A stretch of 64,000 nt of DNA from Macrothele yani (lineage: Eukaryota; Arthropoda; Arachnida; Araneae; Macrothelidae). Location of the stretch: positions 73,783,349 to 73,847,348 of the forward strand of contig CM076991.1 in NCBI GenBank assembly GCA_039090855.1. Direction: 5' to 3'. Below are positions 55,647 to 64,000 of the stretch, piece after piece. Position 1 is the first letter of the stretch. Each line of letters opens with the position of its first letter. Under the pieces are notes generated by a model. That model searched no databases. It was not told where the DNA came from and saw only the letters and a list, made by a program, of their open reading frames with translations. A program made the translations under genes and the position numbers.

Positions 55647-56855
55647 ATATATATCATCATCATCATCATCATTGTCAACCATTATCAATCCACTGCTGGA
55701 CGAAGGTCTCCCCAAGTTTCCTCCACAACGGTCTGTCTTGTGCCAGTCTCCTCCATGTCACCCCTGCATACTTTCGAATTTCATCCACCCATCTCCCATG
55801 TGGTCTTCTTCTGGGTCTTTTCCTGTCCCTTGGAATCCAATCTAAAATTTCAGCTGTCCATCGATGATCTGTCCTTCTGGCAGTATGTCCAGCCCATTGC
55901 CATTTCAGGGATTTAACTCTGATCATGATGTCTTCCACTCTTGTCATTTTTCGGATCCACGAGTTCCTCTTCTTATCTCTCCTGGTTACACCAAGCATGC
56001 ACCTCTCCATACTTCTTTGAGTTGTCTGCAGCCTTTGTATGTCTCTTTTAGTTAAGGTCCACGTCTCCGCACCATACGTAAGCACTGGAAGGATGCATTG
56101 ATCAAACACTTTTCTTTTAAGACATAATGGCATATTGCTCTTGAAAATTATGCTGTTTCTTCCAAAAGCTCTCCAGGCAAGTTTTGTACGCCGATTAATT
56201 TCTTCATCAATGTGACCCTCACTTGATATCTGCTGTCCAAGATAAACGTACGTGTCTGTTATCTCCAGCTTTTCTCCATCAATCGATAAATCTTCATTTC
56301 TTGTAAAAGCATTGAACATCACTTTTGTCTTCTGAAAGTTCATTTTTAATCCCACTTCTTTACTCTTGTCAGCAAGTTCCTGGATCATACTCTGCAGCTC
56401 TGATGGGGTAGTTGCAAAAATGACTACGTCATCAGCAAAACGAAGGTGGGTTAGATAATCTCCATTAATCTTTATCCCCTTGTTTTCCCAGCTCAGTGAC
56501 TGAAAAACACCCTCCAATGTGGCATTAAAGAGCTTCGGAGATATGGTGTCACCTTGTCTCACTCCCTTTCCAATTTTTACGTGTGTTGTATTTTCAAACA
56601 ACCTAATCTTTGCACTTGCATTTTCATAGATGTTATTAATAATATTAATGTATGCATCTTCAATACCGCAGGTTTTCAGAGCCATTGTAACTGCTGATGG
56701 TTTCACCGAATCAAAGGCTTTTTCATAATCGATAAAAGCCATGCACAATGGAAGTTCATATTCCCTCGCTCTTTCAATTAGTTCTCTCAGCACGTGGATA
56801 TGATCTATTGTGCTGTAGCCACTCCTGAATCCAGCTTGTTCTCTCGGTTGAGCCA

Positions 56856-56856
<1 letters not shown>
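55647..56856 (-). mobile_element. RTE copy, 5'-truncated, frame intact to the end
   Basis: Minus strand. It begins inside the RT at MAQPREQAGFRSGYSTIDHI (56,856) and reads without interruption through MAFIDYEKAFDSV, GVRQGDTISPKLFNA, LTHLRFADDVVIF (catalytic FADD), NFQKTKVMFNAFTRNEDLSI, YVYLGQQISSEGHIDEE, LPVLTYGAETWTLTKRD and RPHGRWVDEIRKYAGVTWRR to WIDNG and stop at 55,675, then the (GAT)n tail. About 394 element codons. The open frame continues upstream through a TA repeat and unrelated AT-rich DNA to 57,162, but that extension is not element sequence. The endonuclease and fingers of the RT are missing, so it cannot move by itself. The uninterrupted frame marks it as a young copy. Confidence 0.92.

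Positions 56857-56895
<39 letters not shown>
56857..56895. repeat. (TA)n microsatellite at the truncation point
   Basis: About nineteen TA units at the 5' edge of the truncated RTE copy. Confidence 0.95.
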
Positions 56896-56897
<2 letters not shown>

Positions 56898-57984
56898 TCT
56901 TATGATTCAGAATACATGAATTGTGTTTGAAGATTATGAAAATAATGAAATGAATGCATGAATTATTCATTTGTTTCATTATAACTTTTTGTGACCACCT
57001 ATGAATTGAAACAGAAAAAGAACTTATACATTTTAGGAACTTGAAGTTAATGTTATGTACAGAAATAGAGAGAAGAGCACAGCACAATGTCAGAGTACAA
57101 CAACAAATGGCATTAATGAACAACCAATAGAAGAAAATATTTTTTTCTGGTTGGCCAAACAATGCAAAGGGTTACTCTTGAAATGAGTATATATGTATGA
57201 GTAGCAACAGAATTTAACCCAAGACAGAACAAACTAGATCGGGTCATGGGTGGCTGTTTTCATATCTTATTTGCATACAAATTCTTGAAAAAGGTGTTTC
57301 AACATGCATAATCAGTTGATTCTTACAATTATTTATATGCTACGTACTGTTTGTTACACAAATAGGACCCTCAAGCGGAAACTAAAAATTGCAATTTCTA
57401 AGCACAAGATATAAACTAGGGACATTACACTAAACAAACTTCCTCAAATACTAAGACAATTATAACCTAAAAATTAAGTCTAAATTCGCAAACTAGTGAA
57501 AAAAAGATTAAGAACCAAATACACATGGGTTGAAAAAATACAAAGCAACTAACATACCAAAATAAAAGGCTCCTCTGTAAAAATACAGAAAAAATGATAA
57601 AGAAACGTAAACTGAGATATAAATACACAGATCTGCAGCAGAAACACAGATAGCCTTTAGCTACACTTAAAAGAAAAATTAAAAACAAAGCTGTGAAAGT
57701 ACTACATGATTTATCTCCCAGCATTATTTCACCTCACATTTCTAATAATCTATCAGCTGAATTTCAGATGTGTCCGAAAAACTCTTAAATGAACAACACA
57801 ACTAACTCAGTTTTATGTTGCAATAACTTAGACGTTAGTGGTATTAAAATGTCTACTTTATGTTCTGTTAAATATGAGCAACTGAATTTTCAAGAAAATT
57901 GCAACAGCCACAACGAAGCCAGTGAAATGGACTTGAGTCAACACATAGTTTGTGAAGTCTTATACCTTGTAAACAATAAATATA
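56896..57984. other. No recognisable gene
   Basis: AT-rich with short frames, e.g. an 85-codon minus frame (57,467-57,724) rich in F, L and S like random AT-rich sequence. No repeats recognised. Confidence 0.4.
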
Positions 57985-59322
57985 CAGGGTGTCCGAGAAT
58001 TATTGGACACAGTACCAAATTATGTAAAACAAAACATTAAACAGATAGAAAGAAACTGACTGTACTAACTTGCAATGTAACTACACAAGTTAACAAATTT
58101 CGATGTGAGATCCCTTGGTTGCTCGTAGTACGTCCAGGTGATACTCGATTTCATGCCATGTATTGGCAAGCATCTGAGAACTTATGGAATTAATAGCAGC
58201 TGTGATACGCTGCTTCAGTTCCTGCAAATCAGTACAAGGCGTCTGATAGGCATGATCCTTCACATAACCCCACGTGAAATAATCCAATGGAGTTAGATCT
58301 GGGGAGCAAGGAGCTACAGAATGGGACCACCACGCCCAATCCATCTGTTGGGGAAATGCTCATTTAGGTACTTACGTACACACATTGACCAATGCGAAGG
58401 CATGCAGTCTTGTTGGAAAACGACGTCATATCTTTTGATCTGGGGTATAGGGAAATTTTCTAACATATCCAAGTAAATGTCACCATTTATGGTTTTTTCA
58501 CAGAAGAAAGGGCCAATCACTTATCTTTTTTATAGGGCGCACCACACATTAACTTTTGGAGAATCACGTTCCAGTTCAATAGCAGCATGAGGCGGTTCAC
58601 TGCCCCATATCCAAACAAAACATAGTTTACAAAGTGAAACAATACCTCATACATGAAATGTGGATTAATCACTAAAAATTACAGTACTCAGAAAGTTTTT
58701 ATCGTTCTCCACTTGATTCAGCATATCCACAGCAAAATCGTAGTGCAGAGTGTGATTATTTGCATGCATCTTTTGCACTATTTGAATTTTATAAGCATGA
58801 AATTAATTTCTTGTGCAAGATATCGTGAACTGTCTATTTTGGAATGCACAGTTCTCTGCTTGCTTTATGAACGGATTTCCTGGGGCTTCGTCGGAAACTT
58901 TCATAGCTTGGTCAACCATCTCACCTCTGACGCTAGGCCTACCGGTTCCTCCACGATGTTCCACATTGCCAGTTTCTTTAAACTGTTTCATTCACCGCTT
59001 AGTTGAATTTGTTGACGGAGGATTACAACCATACTCTAAACGGTACAGTCTTTTAACTTTAATGACAGACTTTAATTCCGCAAACCATAACACACACATC
59101 GCCTTCTGCTGTATGGATGACATGACTACTGATTGCGTATTTCTCATAAATTCCTCATCAGGCCACACCTAGCGCCATCTATCGGATTCTGGGAGTAACA
59201 ATTCTGCAATACAAAAATATAGGAACCGTGTTAGTAATATGTGACATAGAGAAACAGACAATGCTCATAGTTTTTTTTTGTACATAATTTTGTAATGTGT
59301 TTAATAATTCTTGGACACTCTG
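57985..59322 (-). mobile_element. mariner-type transposon with TIRs
   Basis: Left end CAGGGTGTCCGAGAATTATT after TA (57,983-57,984), right end complement CAGAGTGTCCAAGAATTATT before TA (59,323-59,324); similarity continues over about 35 bp. Length 1,338 bp with one transposase frame on the minus strand. Confidence 0.95.
58090..59172 (-). pseudogene. mariner-superfamily transposase, third residue D
   Basis: Read from 59,172: SIQQKAMCVLWFAELKSVIK, RLYRLEYGCNPPSTNS, then after one stop MKQFKETGNVEHRGGTGRPS. The catalytic part is FSD, stop, STFHV near 58,665 (the usual FSDES with the codon after the first D now TAA), ELERDSPKVNVWCAL, VIGPFFCEKTINGDIYLDML, VVFQQDCMPSHWSMCVRKYL (second D), and after a shift SPDLTPLDYFTWGYVKDHAY with D as third acidic residue. 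The C-terminus ELKQRITAAINSISSQML and HLDVLRATKGSHIEIC is normal. The TPLDF/YF motif defines DD-D type relatives of mariner. Several stops and one or two shifts. Confidence 0.88.
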
Positions 59323-59874
59323 TATACTGGTGAGAGATTGTGTTGCACTAGTAACTGTGATAGAAATGCTTTCTTTTTTATAACATTACTTTTCTAACAA
59401 AGTCATCCCTTATAAAGCTTCAACAAAAATAAGTGATAGTAAAATAACTATTAGGAACAATAAAAGTTTTGTGAAGGGGCCTTCATATGATGAAAATGAT
59501 TTTTTAGGTTAGCTAAGAACTTCATTTATTTACCCCCAAATTTTTGTAGACTAGGTAACAAGACTGTATACAACAGATTATCATGGCAGCTTTAAGATAA
59601 GCATTACCGTACGTCCCTCTTACGGAGCACAAACTGCTAAAACGGTTTTGCTATGTTATGGAAACGTCGTTTAAACGGTTTTGCTACGTTATGGAAACGT
59701 TTGTTTTCAATGTAATATGCAAAGTAAAAGATTTGAAGAGTGATTCCGTATCAACTCAACACAATTTGAAGTCATTTTTTATCTCACCATCTCAGATTTT
59801 AATGAAATTTGGTACATAGGTGGCCTCTATATAGATTAAGAAAAATATCAAATTTCATTGTCATATAGCCACCG
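59323..59874. other. No gene; outer flank of the long-TIR transposon
   Basis: AT-rich. A 31-bp direct repeat, AAACGGTTTTGCTA(C/T)GTTATGG followed by AAACGT, occurs at about 59,638-59,669 and 59,672-59,700. The outer limit of the terminal repeat of the next element may lie anywhere in about 59,740-59,875, since its partner runs off the window. Confidence 0.5.
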
Positions 59875-60475
59875 GTTTTGAAAATACAGCTATATAAAAT
59901 GTCCAAAAACACCCCAAAATCAGAAGATTGATATGTTTTTAAATTATGATTGCAGCTCCCCTAATTAAGATAGAGAGATGGGAAAGGTATCTTTTTGTAG
60001 TATTTTTTTATGCTCTTTTATTTGATGTACAACAAACACCATGAGGGTTAAGATTTAAAAAAATTAAATTTTAAAATTAAAATTTTGAATTTTTCAAAAT
60101 GCGACACTCCAAAAAATTTGAATTTTTTTAAAACAATCTATATGTTTGGTATTTGATTACGTGAGTTGTAACTTGGGATGATAATGGGTTTACTTAAAAA
60201 GCTATATTCAAATTTAGCCTAACACAAGAGTTTAATGAAAAAAAAAAATGAAAAAAACATGTAAACTGAAAATAAATTTGGGCTAAATCTCAAAAAGTTT
60301 CATTAATAACAATAGATATAGTATTTTTGTTATTTAAAACTATTTATTTAAACAATGTTTTATTTTTAATTGATTTGTTTAAAATCTGAGACTACATGGG
60401 TTTAAAAATTTTATTAATTTCATTATTCAGAATTTGTAATAATTCACAATTCAATACAAAAAAATAAACAGACTT
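59875..60475 (+). repeat. Left terminal inverted repeat (~600 bp in view)
   Basis: Inverted match to 63,405-64,000: for example TTTTGAAAATACAGCTAT with ATAGCTGTATTTTCAAAA, GCAGCTCCCCTAATTAAGAT with ATCTTAATTAGGGGAGCTGC, GTTGTAACTTGGGATGAT with ATCATCCCAAGTTACAAC, and TTTCATTATTCAGAATTTG with CAAATTCTGAATAATGAAA. Differences are scattered single bases and short indels; identity by eye is above 90 percent. The repeat probably extends further left. Confidence 0.92.
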
Positions 60476-60650
60476 TAAAAAGTAATTTCAATTACTGCTC
60501 AAGAAACACATCAAAATAATAATAACATATGACATTGAATTGTTTACATTTATGCAAATTATATTCCTAATCTTAAACTTAGATCGTCACTTAAAGCAGA
60601 ATCTCCTAAAATTAAAAAAAAAGTTGCATCATTGTTTTGAAGTGAAATCA

Positions 60651-62910
60651 CACTTGTAGATCCTTGATATAGTCTTTAAAAGCTTCAGTAGTTTGGTGTA
60701 TTTCTGTTTCAGAGAGATTGTAGAGTCTTCCTGTCGGAGTCAAAGGATTTACTTTACACAAGACGTAACTTACAGGAAGCCATAATACATCTTTCGGGCT
60801 AGGGTAGGAAAAGGATGTAGATGGACCAGCTGAATGTAAAAATGAGACCTTAACTTCATTCTCACTCTCTTCTTTTATTAGAACATAGGCTACCCACCAG
60901 TTGTTTTCATAGATTATGGTTATGTAACCACTAATTTCTGTTATTTGCAGTCTGTCTTGTAATGCTGATACTTTTTCAGTAGCTGACTCGTTTGATTCTG
61001 AGAACATCTTCACTTTTATTTTTGAATTACTCAATGGGATAGCAATAAAAGCATGAAGTTTCTGGGTACCTTGTATTGTTAGACTTGCTTAGGCAATTTT
61101 CCAAAAATTGGTCTGTTTCCATGTATTCTTCTTGACTTACATATGTAAAGTTTGCCACAAAAATGTTCTGAATTGCCCATTCGTACAACTGAAATGGTGT
61201 TTGAATTTGATTCTCGTAAGGGCGTTGTAAGCTGGCTCGGGCAGCTAACCTTTTCACCGTTCTACCAACGCCATCACATGGCCCCTTCCCGTGTGCTGTT
61301 GCTGAAAAATGCCATTCAGCATCAATGTTGAAGTCATCTTGATGGAAACATAAAAGTTTGTGAAAAGATTTCCGATTTTTGCACTGGGCTGCAGACCCGT
61401 CAGAGAAATAGTACATTTTTTTGACGCTGTTGTCACCAAACTTACTTTTCAAGAAGTTAATAAGGTTTTTTTTTTTGGAAGCAGTACAGTGTAATTGTGT
61501 TGTGCTCTAAACATTCAGAAATTACTACAAAACTTGCATGTTCTGTCTTTTCTGTTTTGTAATAGATGACAAATGGGTGGACTGTGGCTTGCCCACTGGT
61601 CCAGTGATAGCTCTGGGCTTCATCTTGAAGAAGAAAACTATAATTTTTATCAAAATCACAAATGATGAGAAATTCTGAGTCCTTGAGGTTTTCCTTAGTA
61701 CTACTATTCATAAAAGAGCTTTGCTGCTTAGCAATGAAGTCATGCCTGACCAAAGCAGACAGTTTTTCGCAAAACAAATCAATAAAATTTGAAGTTGATT
61801 TTTCTAATGTCTCCAAGTTGCATCTATCAACTGTAATCCATTGGCGAAAAGTTAGTTTTTCAACCAAGTTCTCAAAACTGTGTTCCCAGAACAGGTGGGA
61901 CACTTCCCCAAATGACAATCTATGGAAGCAGGGTTGCATAATACTCTTGCAAGACAATGTTTGTAGGAAGATAATTGTCCATTCGTTAGTGAACCAATTC
62001 TTGCATTTTCCATCATCAGTTTTACATTTTGGTGTGTGGTGCAAACACATACCGTATGAGTACCACTAGACCCTACCAGGACACGGTTTTTTGGTCTGAG
62101 CTCTGCGAATTTGGAAAAACTGACTTTCGTGCTTGCAAATTTATCTTTGAATGACTTATAAGCTTCTGTCAAATTACATAAAATCAGCCTGTTTGACAAT
62201 TTAACTTTATCTCCGTTTTCAGTCCTAACAGAAACACAATCTTTTCATTCCAGGTAAAACCCGACTAATTTCATCACTTTGGTAAAACGATCATACTACA
62301 ACTACTTCAGAAGAGAGAGACTTACCTGGTTTTCTATTAAGGCTTTCCAAAATTCCTTTCTCCTTCAGAATTTTTTTTATTGTCTTACCATATAATTAGG
62401 AGCATTGAATTCTTTCATGATTTTCCTAACACTCCATGACTCTGGTAAGCCAGTCAAAATCATCAACTGTTTATCTCTAGTGCAGTTAGAAAAATTATTT
62501 TTAAGATTGTCCATAAGAGAGTCTTGAAGTATTTCATCCTTGTCATCAGATGATTCTTGAATATTTGTAAAAAGCTTCCGTTTTATAGCAGAACTGATTT
62601 TTTGAATTTTGGTTGAAGCATAACATTTAGATTTTAGCTTTTTCTTATTGACAGCTGATTCACCCAATTCATGGAGCGAAGTATTCAGTGTTTCAATTAC
62701 CTCTGACGTAGATGCAAAATTTTCGTCCATTTTCTCATCAGCACAGGTTTCATTTGCTTCTTGACTAATTATTAAAGTTTTCAGCTGCTTTCTGCAAGAA
62801 TCACAAATTTTAGTCTCCTTTGATAAGTCATCAAAATTTTCCAACATCCAGTCTGTCACATTTCTATATGGATTGAAACATTGTATTAATGCATATCTTG
62901 TACTTTCCAT
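60651..62910 (-). pseudogene. Putative transposase of a zinc-cluster/'SDG' family, broken
   Basis: One intronless gene in several frames. From 62,910: MESTRYALIQCFNPYRNVTD and KICDSCRKQLKTL (zinc-cluster-like), LMILTGLPESWSVRKIMKEF (helical DNA-binding candidate), then after a shift KKILKEKGILESLNRKPGKS and DEISRVLPGMK; then VSVRTENGDKVKLSNRLILC, FSKFAELRPKNRVLVGSSGT and the Cys/His cluster HTVCVCTTHQNVKLM with CHLGKCPTC. In the next frame KLTFRQWITVDRCNLETLEK, HDFIAKQQSSF, LIICDFDKNYSFLLQDEAQS. A shift at an 11-A run (61,466-61,476) leads to KKMYYFSDGSAAQCKNRKSF, EWHFSATAHGKGPCDGVGRT and VKRLAARASLQRPYENQI. A last shift near 61,085 gives TIQGTQKLHAFIAIPLSNSK and the C-terminus to 60,651. About 740 codons. 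The family is recalled from many invertebrate genomes without assigned function. Confidence 0.75.
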
Positions 62911-63112
62911 TGTTGATTATTTGTGCATAAAATGTAAAATTCAAATAGTAAAATAATTGCCTCCCATTACCTGTTCTTCTTATTTTTCCTAAAAAAATCC
63001 TGCACAGCTTCAATTTATAAAAGTCTAGTTTCAAAACTGAAAAGGATGTACTTTATTCAATTTAAAGTTTTCAACCACAAAAGTTTTCAAACACATATCA
63101 CTTTCACTGCAT

Positions 63113-63272
63113 GAAACACATATGATCACCATCAATACCTAAAGCAGACTGAGAAACACATCTGATCACCATCAAAACCTAAAGCAGACTGAGAAACACA
63201 TCTGATCACCATCAAAACCTAAAGCAGACTGAGAAACACATCTGATCACCATCAAAACCTAAAGCAGACTGA
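63113..63272. repeat. 40-bp tandem repeat, 4 copies
   Basis: Units start GAAACACATCTGATCACCAT and contain CCTAAAGCAGACT; copies at 63,113, 63,153, 63,193 and 63,233. The first differs at two positions, the others are identical. It lies about 200 bp upstream of the transposon gene, between it and the right TIR, where a promoter would be. Confidence 0.95.
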
Positions 63273-63404
63273 GGTCTGCAAGGTAGGAATGCAAGTTGCT
63301 GCTTGTTGGGTCTTGTTACCAATGATCTAAACAACAGAATCAGTTTTTTAAGTCTGAACATGCAGAGTTTTGTCCAAAACAAAATGTAGCCTACAGTATA
63401 ACTG

Positions 63405-64000
63405 CACAGTCTTTATTTTTTTTATATTGTATTGTGAATTATTACAAATTCTGAATAATGAAATTAATAAAACTTTTAAGCCCATGTAGTCTCAGATTTT
63501 AAACAAATTAATTAAAAATAAAACATTGTTTAAATAAATGGTTTTAAATAACAAAAATACTATATCTATTGTTATTAATGAAATTTTTTAAAGATTCAGC
63601 CCAAATTTATTTTCAGTTTACATGTTTTTTTCATTTTTTTTTTCATTAAACTCTTGTGTTAGGCTAAATTTGAATATAGCTTTTTAAGTAAACCCATCAT
63701 CATCCCAAGTTACAACTCATGTAATCAAACGCCAAACATATAAAGATTGTTTTAAAAAAAAATTCGAATTTTTTGGAGCGTCACATTTTGAAAAATTCAA
63801 AATTTTAATTTTAAAATTTGAATTTTTTTTAAATATCCCCTATGGTGTTGTACATCAAATAAAATAGCATAAACAATACTACAAAAAGATACCTTTCCCA
63901 TCTCTATCTTAATTAGGGGAGCTGCAATCACAATTCAAAAACCCATCAGTCTTCCGATTTTGGGGTGTTTTTAATACTTTTTATAGCTGTATTTTCAAAA
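63405..64000 (-). repeat. Right terminal inverted repeat, cut by window edge
   Basis: Complement of 59,875-60,475. The inner end begins CAGTCTTTATTTTTTTTATA (partner TACAAAAAAATAAACAGACT near 60,475). It continues past 64,000. Confidence 0.92.

Larger units (their letters stand above)
59875..64000 (-). mobile_element. Long-TIR DNA transposon with an uncharacterised gene; right end outside window
   Basis: Two ~600-bp terminal inverted repeats enclose about 2.9 kb with one minus-strand gene (60,651-62,910) and a 40-bp tandem repeat upstream of it. In-window length is 4.1 kb and the right TIR is cut by the window edge. The overall plan (very long, well conserved TIRs and one intronless gene) is that of a cut-and-paste transposon. 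Superfamily not certain; Sola-type is a possibility from remembered motif style only. Target duplication cannot be read because one end is missing. Confidence 0.85.

Overview
This window is eukaryotic, AT-rich and dominated by repeats. I found no convincing host gene, rRNA or stand-alone tRNA, and no prokaryotic signal. Almost every coding trace is a broken mobile-element protein: Tc1/mariner and Tc3-type transposases, hAT traces, RTE- and CR1/jockey-like non-LTR retrotransposons, Penelope-like elements (PLEs), and a long-TIR DNA transposon with an uncharacterised gene. This mix, with a tRNA-derived SINE, suggests an invertebrate, most likely an arthropod; the sequence does not let me name the species.

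Layout. 1-1,200 is a satellite with a 127-bp unit that continues off the left edge. 1.4-12.6 kb holds four decayed Tc1/Tc3 transposons, one with a younger Tc1 nested inside it (10,616-11,833), two RTE pieces (7.7-9.4 kb) and a scrap of a DUF6589-like protein. 13.4-21.0 kb is a very large inverted repeat whose arms are tandem arrays of ~150-bp monomers. 21-27 kb is mostly unassigned, with a SINE and a perfect 22-bp hairpin. 26.8-32.3 kb is another block of the 150-bp repeat, split by a CR1/jockey-like LINE (27.5-30.4 kb) and an hAT-type element with GC-rich ends (30,638-32,230). 33.8-36.1 kb is a Tc1 element with an hAT element inside it. 36.1-38.3 kb is a PLE with a hammerhead-ribozyme-like 3' tail. 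38.9-40.4 kb is another Tc1. 42-47.6 kb holds a mariner scrap, a Tc1 scrap and two interleaved pairs of long inverted repeats, one arm of which was hit by a SINE. 47.9-49.1 kb is a Tc1 with clear TIRs and a TATA box. 49.2-52.2 kb holds an hAT C-terminus, a second PLE remnant and a Tc1 N-terminal scrap. 52.4-56.9 kb has two RTE copies head to tail; the full-length one was inserted beside the tail of the truncated one and is flanked by a 13-bp target duplication. 58.0-59.3 kb is a mariner-type element with a D instead of E as third catalytic residue. 59.9 kb to the right edge is a transposon with ~600-bp terminal inverted repeats around a single intronless, broken gene of a zinc-cluster plus 'SDG' family.

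Relations. The nesting gives a relative history: the 150-bp array is older than the LINE and hAT inside it; Tc3 is older than its internal Tc1; the Tc1 at 33.8 kb is older than its hAT; the truncated RTE is older than the full-length RTE. No transposase or reverse transcriptase frame here is fully intact, so any movement would have to be driven by proteins from elsewhere in the genome. Family names come from motifs read by eye and from remembered family features, not from searches.
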